Source: Pseudoduganella aquatica (GTDB taxonomy: Bacteria > Pseudomonadota > Gammaproteobacteria > Burkholderiales > Burkholderiaceae_D). Taken from it: DNA of 64,000 nt. The stretch is taken from assembly GCF_009857595.1 (NCBI RefSeq), contig NZ_WWCU01000021.1:50159-114158 (forward strand), in the 5' to 3' direction. Shown in pieces: positions 17,550 through 25,269 of this stretch. The position numbers and the translations under genes are program-made. Numbering within the stretch: the stretch's first letter is position 1; each line of letters begins with the position of its first letter. The notes beneath the pieces are model-generated. The model made no database searches. It was not told the origin of the DNA and worked only from the letters and a program-made list of their open reading frames with translations.

Positions 17550-19018
17550 TGAATATGATCGCTAAAGGCGTCGCGCCCCTGGTCGCAGCACTGCTGCTGA
17601 CCGCTTGCGCCGCGCCCACTTTCAAACAGCCCGAGATCGCCGTGCCGGCCGCCTTCAAGGAAGGCCAGGCGCCCGTGCAAACCGCCGCCGACGGCACCCG
17701 CTGGAAGCAGGCGCAGCCCGCCGAGCAGCAGCCGCGCGGCGAATGGTGGCTGGCCTTCAACGATCCGGCCCTGAACCAGCTGATCGCCGAAGCCACCAAG
17801 GCCAACGCCAACCTGGCCGTGGCGGCCGCCCGCGTGAAGCAGGCGCGCGCCATCGCCGGCATCGCCGAAGCGGACCGCATTCCGCAAATCGGCGTGGGTG
17901 TGGGCGCCCAGCGCGCCCGCGCTTCGGCGCAGTCGCTGGGCCTGCCGCAAGGCAGCCCGGTGGCGCCGCAGACCAGCTACACCGCCAGCCTGACGGCCAG
18001 CTATGAAGTGGACCTGTTCGGCCGCGTTTCCTCCGGCGTGGACGCCGCCCGCAGCGACGCCGCTTCGGTGGAAGCGACCTACCGCTCGGTGCTGCTGTCC
18101 GTGCAGGCCGACGTGGCGCAGACTTATTTCCGTCTGCGCGCCACGGACGCCGAACTGGCCACGCTGGAGCAGACCGTGCGCCTGCGCCAGGAAAACGTGA
18201 AGGTCAACCAGCGCCGCTTCGACCTGGGCGACATCGGCGAATTCGACCTGTCGCGCGCCAAGACCGAACTGGCCACCTCGCGCGCCGAAGCCATCGGCCT
18301 GCAGCGCACCCGCGTGACCACCGAGCACGCACTGGCCGTGCTGCTGGGGAAACCGGCGGCCGACTTCACGGCCGGCGTGAGCCCGCTGCTGGACTCGTCG
18401 CTGCTGCCAGCCATCCCAGGCGGCCTGCCGTCCACGCTGCTGGAACGCCGTCCGGACATCGCTTCCGCGCAGCGCGCCATGGAAGCGTCCAACGCCCGCA
18501 TCGGCGTGGCCCGCGCGGCCATGTTCCCGGCGCTGAACATCAGCGCCAACGGCGGCGGCGCGGCGGGCACGTTCTCGGACGTGTTCAAGTGGAGCAGCCG
18601 TTCGTGGGTGCTGGGCGCGCTGATGTCCATGCCGCTGATCGACGGCGGCCGCAACAAGAGCAACGTGGTGCGCAGCGAAGCGGCGCTGGAAGAATCCGTT
18701 GCCAGCTACCGCCAGAGCGTGCTGACCGCGTTCGCCGAGGTGGAAGACAACCTGGCCGGCCTGCGCATCCTGTCCGGCCAGACCCAGGAAATCGACGACG
18801 CGGTGGTCTCGGCGCGCCGCTCGGCGGACCTGGCGCAGAAGCTGTACGACGCCGGCCGTTCCAGCTATCTGGACCTGCTGGACGCGCAGCGCAACCTGGC
18901 CAGCGTGGAGCGCAGCGCGGTCCAGCTGCGCGGCAGCCGCGCCGTCACCACCGTGGCGCTGATACGCGCGCTCGGCGGCGGCTGGGATGCGGCGCCGCTG
19001 ACTGTTGCCTCTAAGTAA
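17549..19018 (+). CDS. Outer-membrane efflux channel lipoprotein (NodT/OprM family)
   Basis: 489 residues. A lipobox LLTAC with Cys20 gives an N-terminal lipid anchor. Two OEP repeats follow: residues about 70-260 (WWLAFNDPALNQLIAEATKA...) and 280-475 (LLERRPDIASAQRAMEASNARIGVARAAMFP), the signature of TolC-like trimers. It completes pump 1 and is probably shared with the second pump at 19279-23621, which lacks its own channel. A strong terminator starts 35 bp after the stop. Confidence 0.94.
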   Translation: MNMIAKGVAPLVAALLLTACAAPTFKQPEIAVPAAFKEGQAPVQTAADGTRWKQAQPAEQQPRGEWWLAFNDPALNQLIAEATKANANLAVAAARVKQARAIAGIAEADRIPQIGVGVGAQRARASAQSLGLPQGSPVAPQTSYTASLTASYEVDLFGRVSSGVDAARSDAASVEATYRSVLLSVQADVAQTYFRLRATDAELATLEQTVRLRQENVKVNQRRFDLGDIGEFDLSRAKTELATSRAEAIGLQRTRVTTEHALAVLLGKPAADFTAGVSPLLDSSLLPAIPGGLPSTLLERRPDIASAQRAMEASNARIGVARAAMFPALNISANGGGAAGTFSDVFKWSSRSWVLGALMSMPLIDGGRNKSNVVRSEAALEESVASYRQSVLTAFAEVEDNLAGLRILSGQTQEIDDAVVSARRSADLAQKLYDAGRSSYLDLLDAQRNLASVERSAVQLRGSRAVTTVALIRALGGGWDAAPLTVASK

Positions 19019-19053
19019 GACGAATAGACCTTTACCGGTAGTATTGCCCTTTG

Positions 19054-19082
19054 ACGGCGCCAGAGATGGCGCCGTTTTTTTT
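19054..19082 (+). terminator. Intrinsic terminator of RND operon 1
   Basis: ACGGCGCCA (19054-19062), a GAGA loop and TGGCGCCGT (19067-19075), followed by an uninterrupted T-run to 19082. Confidence 0.93.
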
Positions 19083-19092
19083 GTGCCGCGTG

Positions 19093-19175
19093 GTGGCGGG
19101 TTACGCGCTCGCGCGCTAACCCGCCCTAAGATTTTCAGTGCGTAGGGCGGGTTAGGCGCAGCCGTAACCCGCCAC
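19093..19175. repeat. REPIN-like nested inverted repeat, 83 bp
   Basis: Outer arms GTGGCGGGTTACG (19093-19105) and CGTAACCCGCCAC (19163-19175) are exact inverses. Inner arms CTAACCCGCCCTA (19116-19128) and TAGGGCGGGTTAG (19143-19155) are also exact. Each half is itself a hairpin around GGCGGGTTA/TAACCCGCC, so the whole is two REP-type hairpins head to head. Such elements are mobilised by a RAYT transposase encoded elsewhere. It sits precisely between the two RND operons. Confidence 0.8.
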
Positions 19176-19278
19176 TGTGCCGCCGCCCCTTACCACTTTT
19201 TAACATTGATTTACTCGCCACCGGGCGGCAAGCCCGGTAGACTCGGCGCAGGATAGCCACCCCCTGCGAAGGAAAGCC

Positions 19279-20454
19279 ATGCGCCAGCCTGCTCTGCCGT
19301 TCGTCTTGTCCGTGACCCTCTCCTTATACCTGCTTGCCGGCTGCGGCGAGAAGCCGAAAGAGGCGCCGCCGCAGGGCGGGGCGCCGGTATCGGCCGCCGT
19401 GGTGGTGGAAAAGGACGTCACCGAAACCCAGGAATTCTCCGGCCGGCTCGAAGCCATCGAGCGCGTCGAAGTGCGGCCCCGCGTGGGCGGCTACATCACC
19501 GCCGTCAACTTCACCCCGGGCAGCATCGTGCGCAAGGGCGACGTGCTGTTCGTGATCGACCCGCGCCCCTACCAGGCGGCCCTGAGCGGCGCCGAGGCGG
19601 GGGCCGCGTCCAGCCGAGCCAAGGCGGACCTGGCCAAACTCGAGCTGACCCGCGCCGAACGCCTGTACGCCGACCGCGCCATCGCCCAGCGCGAACTGGA
19701 CGAGCGCGCGGCGGGCCTGAAGCAGCTGGACGCGGACCTGCGCGCCGCCCAGGCCGCGCTGGAAACGGCGCGCCTGAACATGGCTTACACGCGCGTGCAG
19801 TCGCCCATTGCGGGCCGCGTCAGCAAGGCCGAAATCACCATCGGCAACCTGGTCGACACCACCGCCATGCTGACCTCCGTGGTCTCGGTGGACAAGATCT
19901 ACGCCAGCTTCGACGGCGACGAGGAAACCTATCTGCGCGTGGGCCCGCTGGCGCACAAGGGCACGCCGGTAGCGGTGCGCGTGGGGCTGGCCAACGAACA
20001 GGGCTTCCCGCACGAGGGCAAGCTGGAATTCGTGGACAACCGGCTCGATCCGCAGTCCGGCAGCGTGCGCATGCGCGCCACCTTCGCCAACGCGGACAAC
20101 GTCCTGGTGCCCGGCCTGTTCGCGCGGGTGCAGGTCAGCGGCGGGAAGGACGGCAAAGCCGGGCAGGCTTTGCTGATCAACGAGCGCGCCGTGGGTACGG
20201 ACCAGAACCGTAAGTTCGTCTTCGTGGTGGGCAAGGACAGCAAGGCCGAGTACCGGCCGGTGGAACTGGGGCCGTCCATCGACGGCCTGCGCGTGGTGCG
20301 CTCCGGGCTGGCGAAAGGCGAGAAAATCGTGGTCGGCGGCCTGCAGCGCGTGCGGCCCGGCGCACCGATCACGCCGCAGATGGTCAGCATGGATTACGAC
20401 CCGGCGGCCCCGCCCAAGCCTGAGAAGTCCGCCAAGGCCGGGGACAAGTCATGA
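19279..20454 (+). CDS. RND efflux periplasmic adaptor lipoprotein, pump 2
   Basis: 391 residues. Signal peptide with lipobox LLAGC, Cys22. The core closely follows the first adaptor (EFSGRLEAIERVEVRPRVGG, GDVLFVIDPRPYQA, SPIAGRVSKAEITIGNLVD, GTDQNRKFVFVVG), with a shorter tail, so the two are recent paralogues. The stop overlaps the permease ATG (ATGA), which couples translation. It lies about 200 bp past the terminator of operon 1 and must have its own promoter; I did not find a convincing one. Confidence 0.93.
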   Translation: MRQPALPFVLSVTLSLYLLAGCGEKPKEAPPQGGAPVSAAVVVEKDVTETQEFSGRLEAIERVEVRPRVGGYITAVNFTPGSIVRKGDVLFVIDPRPYQAALSGAEAGAASSRAKADLAKLELTRAERLYADRAIAQRELDERAAGLKQLDADLRAAQAALETARLNMAYTRVQSPIAGRVSKAEITIGNLVDTTAMLTSVVSVDKIYASFDGDEETYLRVGPLAHKGTPVAVRVGLANEQGFPHEGKLEFVDNRLDPQSGSVRMRATFANADNVLVPGLFARVQVSGGKDGKAGQALLINERAVGTDQNRKFVFVVGKDSKAEYRPVELGPSIDGLRVVRSGLAKGEKIVVGGLQRVRPGAPITPQMVSMDYDPAAPPKPEKSAKAGDKS

Positions 20455-23400
20455 ACTTCTCCCGCTTCTTTGTCGACAAACCCATCTTCGCAGCCGTCCT
20501 GTCCATCATTATTTTCGTGGCGGGGCTGATTTCCATTATCGAGCTGCCCATCTCCGAATATCCGGACGTGGTGCCGCCGTCGGTGGTGGTGCGTGCGCAG
20601 TACCCCGGCGCGAATCCCAAGATCATTGCCGAAACCGTGGCCGCGCCGCTGGAGGAGCAGATCAACGGCGTCGAGAACATGCTCTATATGGACTCGAAAA
20701 ACACCTCGGACGGCTCGCTGGCGCTGACGGTGACGTTCAAGATCGGCACCAACGTCGAGCAGGCCGAAACCCAGGTGCAGAACCGCGTGCAGCGCGCCTT
20801 GCCGCGTTTGCCCGAGGAGGTGCGCCAGATCGGCGTGACCACCGTGAAGTCCTCGCCCAACCTGACCATGGTGGCCCACCTGGTGTCGCCCAACGGCCGC
20901 TACGACGACGTCTACCTGCGCAACTACGCGGTGCTGAACGTGAAGGACCAGCTGGCGCGCATCCCCGGCATGGGCGAGGTGCAGCTGTTCGGCGCGGGCG
21001 ACTACGCCATGCGCGTCTGGCTCGATCCGCAGAAAGTCGCCGCGCGCAACCTCACCGCCAACGACGTGGTGCAGGCCATCCGCGAGCAGAACGTGCAGGT
21101 GGCGGCGGGCGTGATAGGCGCTGCGCCGTCGCGCGGCTCCGAGTTCCAGCTGACGGTGAACACGCAGGGCAGGCTGAAATCGCTGGAGGATTTCGGCGCC
21201 ATCGTCATCAAGACCAGCACCGACGGCGCCACCACGCTGCTGCGCGACGTGGCGCGGGTAGAGTTGGGCTCCAATTCCTATTCCCTGCGTTCGCTGCTGA
21301 ACAACAAGTCGGCCGCAGCCATCGGTATCTTCGAGGCGCCCGGCGCGAATGCGCTGCAGTTGTCGACCGACGTGCGCAAGACGCTGGCCGAGCTGAAAAA
21401 GGACTTCCCCGAGGGCGTGGACTTCGACGTGGTGTACGACCCCACCCAGTTCGTGCGCGAATCCATCAAGGCCGTTATCCATACGCTGCTGGAGGCGGTG
21501 GCGCTGGTGGTGCTGGTGGTGATCGTGTTCCTGCAGACCTGGCGCGCGTCGATTATTCCGCTGCTGGCTGTGCCGGTGTCCATCGTCGGCACTTTCGCGG
21601 TGATGCTGATGTTCGGCTTTTCCATCAACACGCTGTCGCTGTTCGGACTGGTGCTGGCCATCGGCATCGTGGTGGACGACGCCATCGTGGTGGTGGAGAA
21701 CGTGGAGCGCAATATCGCCAACGGACTGTCCCCGCGCGACGCCACCATCCAGGCCATGAAGGAGGTGAGCGGGCCGATTATCGCCATCGCGCTGGTGCTG
21801 TGCGCCGTGTTCGTGCCGATTGCCTTCGTGTCCGGCCTGTCCGGCCAGTTCTACCGCCAGTTCGCGCTGACCATCGCGATATCGACGGTGATCTCGGCAT
21901 TCAGCTCGCTCACGCTAGCGCCCGCGCTGGCCGCCTCGCTGCTGCAGCCGCACGACGCGCCCAGGGACCCGCTCACGAAACTGATGGACAAGCTGTTCGG
22001 CCGCTTCTTCGGCTGGTTCAACCGGGTCTTCGGCCGCGCTTCTGCGCGCTACGAGGACGGCGTGGGCGGCGTGCTGAAACGGAAGGCGGGTGCGGTCGGC
22101 GTCTACCTGCTGCTGGTGGTGGCGGCCGGCTTCATGTTCCGCGCCGTGCCGGAAGGCTTTGTTCCGGGGCAGGACAAGCAGTACCTGGTGGGCTTCGCGC
22201 AGCTTCCGGACGCCGCCTCGCTGGACCGCACCGACTCGGTGATACGCCGCATGTCCGACATCGCCACCGGCGTGCCGGGCGTGCAGGATTCGATCGCCTT
22301 CCCGGGCCTGTCCATCAACGGCTTCACCAACGCACCCAATGCGGGCATCGTCTTTGTCGGGCTCAAGCCCTTCCACGAGCGGCACGGCGCCGCCGAGTCC
22401 GGGCTGGGCATCGCGGCGGAAGTGAACAAGCGCATGGGGGCGATACAGGACGCCTTCATCATGGTCTTCCCGCCGCCGCCGGTGAATGGCCTGGGCACCA
22501 TAGGCGGCTTCAAGATGATGATAGAGGACAGGGGTAACCTGGGCTACGACGAGTTGTACAAGGCGGTGCAGGCCTTGCAGATGAAAGCCTGGCAGGAGCC
22601 CAAGCTGGCGGGCGTGTTCTCCAGCTACCAGATCAACGTGCCGCAGCTGTTCGCCGACATCGACCGCACCCGCGCCAAGCAGCTGGGCGTGGCTCTGCCC
22701 ACCATCTATCAGACCTTGCAGATCAATCTGGGCTCGCTGTACGTGAACGACTTCAACCAGTTCGGACGCACCTACCAGGTGCGCGTGCAGGCGGATGCGC
22801 AGTTCCGCTCGCGCGTGGAGCAGATGGCGCAGCTCAAGGTGCGCAGCGACAAGGGCGAGATGATACCGCTGTCGTCGCTGATGCGCGTGAGCGATACCTA
22901 CGGGCCGGACATGGTGCAGCGCTATAACGCCTATGTGGCGGCGGACCTGAACGGCGGCCCGGCGCCGGGCGTGTCGTCCGGGCAGGCGCAGGAGGCGCTG
23001 GAGAAGCTGGCGCGCGAAGTGCTGCCCAAGGGGATCAGCTATGAATGGACCGAGCTGACCTACCAGGACATCCTGTCCGGGAACACCATGATCTACGTGT
23101 TCCCGCTGTGCGTGCTGCTGGTGTTCCTGGTGCTGGCGGCCCAATACGAGAGCTGGACGCTGCCGCTGGCGGTGATCCTGATCGTTCCCATGTCCATCCT
23201 GTGCGCGCTGCTGGGCGTGAAGCTCACGCATGGCGACAACAATGTGTTCACGCAGATTGCGCTGTTCGTGCTGGTGGGGCTGGCGTCAAAGAACGCCATC
23301 CTGATCGTGGAGTTCGCGCGCGAGCTGGAGGACCACGGCCGCACCATCTTGCAGGCCGCGCTGGAGGCCTGCCGTCTGCGTCTGCGTCCGATTTTGATGA

Positions 23401-23621
23401 CCTCCATCGCCTTCATCATGGGCGTGCTGCCGCTGGTGTTCTCCAGCGGCGCGGGCTCGGAAATGCGCCATGCGATGGGTGTGGCGGTGTTTGCCGGCAT
23501 GCTGGGCGTGACCTTCTTCGGCCTGTTCCTCACGCCGGTGTTCTACGTCATCCTGCGCACCTTCGCGCACCGCTTCGAACGCGTGCCGCACAAGGACAGG
23601 GCGAAGAACCAGCCGCACTAA
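20451..23621 (+). CDS. RND multidrug efflux permease (HAE1 family), pump 2
   Basis: 1056 residues, very similar along its whole length to the pump 1 permease, starting with the same NFSRFFVDKPIFAAVLSIII. The TM4 aspartates (GIVVDDAIVVVE) and the TM10 lysine (LASKNAIL) are kept. Differences concentrate in the periplasmic loops (for example FDVVYDPTQ against YSIVYDPTQ, and the 610-660 region), where substrate choice is made. No outer-membrane gene follows. The next gene is convergent and its stop is seven bases away. It probably uses the pump 1 channel or another TolC-type protein. Confidence 0.95.
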   Translation: MNFSRFFVDKPIFAAVLSIIIFVAGLISIIELPISEYPDVVPPSVVVRAQYPGANPKIIAETVAAPLEEQINGVENMLYMDSKNTSDGSLALTVTFKIGTNVEQAETQVQNRVQRALPRLPEEVRQIGVTTVKSSPNLTMVAHLVSPNGRYDDVYLRNYAVLNVKDQLARIPGMGEVQLFGAGDYAMRVWLDPQKVAARNLTANDVVQAIREQNVQVAAGVIGAAPSRGSEFQLTVNTQGRLKSLEDFGAIVIKTSTDGATTLLRDVARVELGSNSYSLRSLLNNKSAAAIGIFEAPGANALQLSTDVRKTLAELKKDFPEGVDFDVVYDPTQFVRESIKAVIHTLLEAVALVVLVVIVFLQTWRASIIPLLAVPVSIVGTFAVMLMFGFSINTLSLFGLVLAIGIVVDDAIVVVENVERNIANGLSPRDATIQAMKEVSGPIIAIALVLCAVFVPIAFVSGLSGQFYRQFALTIAISTVISAFSSLTLAPALAASLLQPHDAPRDPLTKLMDKLFGRFFGWFNRVFGRASARYEDGVGGVLKRKAGAVGVYLLLVVAAGFMFRAVPEGFVPGQDKQYLVGFAQLPDAASLDRTDSVIRRMSDIATGVPGVQDSIAFPGLSINGFTNAPNAGIVFVGLKPFHERHGAAESGLGIAAEVNKRMGAIQDAFIMVFPPPPVNGLGTIGGFKMMIEDRGNLGYDELYKAVQALQMKAWQEPKLAGVFSSYQINVPQLFADIDRTRAKQLGVALPTIYQTLQINLGSLYVNDFNQFGRTYQVRVQADAQFRSRVEQMAQLKVRSDKGEMIPLSSLMRVSDTYGPDMVQRYNAYVAADLNGGPAPGVSSGQAQEALEKLAREVLPKGISYEWTELTYQDILSGNTMIYVFPLCVLLVFLVLAAQYESWTLPLAVILIVPMSILCALLGVKLTHGDNNVFTQIALFVLVGLASKNAILIVEFARELEDHGRTILQAALEACRLRLRPILMTSIAFIMGVLPLVFSSGAGSEMRHAMGVAVFAGMLGVTFFGLFLTPVFYVILRTFAHRFERVPHKDRAKNQPH

Positions 23622-23628
23622 AAGGCGA

Positions 23629-24408
23629 TTACTGCGGGGGCGCTGCCTTCACGTCGAATTTCTGCGCGATGGCGTTGATGGTGCCGTCGCGCAGCAACTG
23701 GCGCAGGGCCTGGTTGAAGCGCTCCGCCAGTTCCGGCGGCATGCGCGTGCGCGACAGGCCGATGTAGTACTCGGTCTTCTTCAGTTCCCCGATCTGGCGC
23801 AGACCCGCGTCGCCATCCTGGTTGAGCAAAAAGCGTCCCAGCTCTTTGTTGATGACAACCACCGCCTTGCCGCCGTAGCGTCCCTGGCGCAGCTTGCGCA
23901 GCGCGGTCTGGTTGTCGACTTCAATTTCCACCCGGCTGTTGGGCGCCAGCCGGCCCAGCTCTTCGGCGGCGACGGACGTCCCGGAAGGGCCGTAGCCGGC
24001 CACCGTGTAGCCCGCCAGGTCGGCAGGACTGGTGTAGCGCACAGTGGTGCCCGGCGCCGTGTACAGCACATAGGCCGACTGCAGGACAGGCGGCCCGATA
24101 TTGAAGGCCACCGTGCGCTCCGGTGTTTTCAGCAGCATCAGCATGCCGTCCGCCGTGCCGCCGCTCATCATGGCAAAGGCGCGGCGCCAGGGATAGACCT
24201 CGGCTTTGCACTCGACCTTGATGGAGGCGCAAACGGCCTGCAGCACTTCGGGGAAAAATCCGTCTGGTTTATTGGTGCCGTTGGTGGTCAGCGGGGGGAA
24301 GGGCTGCATGACAAAGGTAAGGACCTGCGGCTGCGCAGCGCCTGCGGAAAGCGGCAATAGAAGTGGCAACAGAAGCGATAGCATTCGCAGCTGATGCGGC
24401 AGTTTCAT
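23629..24408 (-). CDS. Periplasmic amino-acid-type solute-binding protein (SBP family 3)
   Basis: 259 residues with a signal peptide (LSLLLPLLLPLSAGAAQ). The mature part follows the family 3 pattern: FPPLTTNGTNKPDGFFPEVLQAVC, YPWRRAFAMMSGGTADGML, the hinge YTSPADLAGYTVAGYGPSG, and a closing TRMPPELAERFNQALRQL. Start chosen at the ATG after GAGGG; longer frames have no ribosome site and would hide the signal peptide. No ABC permease or ATPase genes adjoin it. Stand-alone members of this group are often extracytoplasmic sensors or orphan binding proteins, so its role is open. Confidence 0.85.
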   Translation of the reverse strand: MKLPHQLRMLSLLLPLLLPLSAGAAQPQVLTFVMQPFPPLTTNGTNKPDGFFPEVLQAVCASIKVECKAEVYPWRRAFAMMSGGTADGMLMLLKTPERTVAFNIGPPVLQSAYVLYTAPGTTVRYTSPADLAGYTVAGYGPSGTSVAAEELGRLAPNSRVEIEVDNQTALRKLRQGRYGGKAVVVINKELGRFLLNQDGDAGLRQIGELKKTEYYIGLSRTRMPPELAERFNQALRQLLRDGTINAIAQKFDVKAAPPQ

Positions 24409-24523
24409 GGCGGCCCTCGATTGAATGCGATTCCCGACTATAAGCTGATTTTCGGTATGAATCAACCTGCAACCGGCACGTTGCTGACTCGCTGCGGCGG
24501 TTCGACTATTATGCTGCTTTGGC

Positions 24524-25213
24524 GTGGATAACGATGGGGCGGTTTTGATTACGAGTGCGTTGCTGGCGTCTGTGCCAGGAGTGGAACATGGGTTTGGCAC
24601 GGCGGCGGGCCTGGTGCCGGAAGTGCTGCAGGCCGCGTGGGAACTGCGGCCGGACAAGCGCCAGGTGCATGGCACGCGGTCGGTGCGCATCACCGGGCCG
24701 CAGCAGGCGGCCGGCGAGGCCGACGCTTTTTACACCTCTGCCGCAGGCATACCCGTCAGCGTGATCACTGCCGACTGCGTGCCGCTGCTGATGGCGCGGC
24801 GCGACGGCGGCATGGCCGCTGCGCTGCACGCGGGCTGGCGCGGCCTGTATGCCGGCATTATCGGCCAGTTCTGGCAGGAGATGCGCGAACGCGGCGAACG
24901 GCCGTCCGAGTGGGTGGCCGCCATCGGTCCGACCATTTGCGCGCCGTGCTACGAGGTGAGCGAGGAGCTGGCGCAGGACTTTACGCGCCACTATGCCGGA
25001 CTGCCAGCCGCCACGGTGGTGCCCACGCACCGCCATCTGGATCTGCGCGCGGTGGCGCAATACGAGCTGGAACGCGCCGGAATGGGCGCGTTTGAGCATG
25101 TGGGCGGCTGCACCTGCTGCGCGCGCCGCGCGGACGGTGAACTGGCTTTCCGCAGCTACCGGCGCGGCGACCGCAATTCGCAGCAGCATGCGGGTTTGCT
25201 GATCCGTAGCTGA
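24524..25213 (+). CDS. pgeF: Peptidoglycan editing factor / purine nucleoside phosphorylase-like (PgeF, YfiH family)
   Basis: 229 residues. The laccase-domain metal and active-site motifs are intact: KRQVHGT (His), SVITADCVPLLM (Cys), ALHAGWRGL (His) and AAIGPTIC. Family knowledge: removes mis-incorporated residues from peptidoglycan precursors, and has multi-copper-oxidase-like or adenosine deaminase/phosphorylase activity in vitro. The GTG at 24524 is the only reasonable start, since the ATG slightly upstream closes after six codons; no clear Shine-Dalgarno is seen. Often found after rluD, which is absent here; it stands alone before ligD. Confidence 0.9.
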   Translation: MDNDGAVLITSALLASVPGVEHGFGTAAGLVPEVLQAAWELRPDKRQVHGTRSVRITGPQQAAGEADAFYTSAAGIPVSVITADCVPLLMARRDGGMAAALHAGWRGLYAGIIGQFWQEMRERGERPSEWVAAIGPTICAPCYEVSEELAQDFTRHYAGLPAATVVPTHRHLDLRAVAQYELERAGMGAFEHVGGCTCCARRADGELAFRSYRRGDRNSQQHAGLLIRS

Positions 25214-25269
25214 GAACTTTGTTAGCTGCTTAACCGTGGCGCGTGGCCGGCGGGTGTAAAGTTGGCGCC

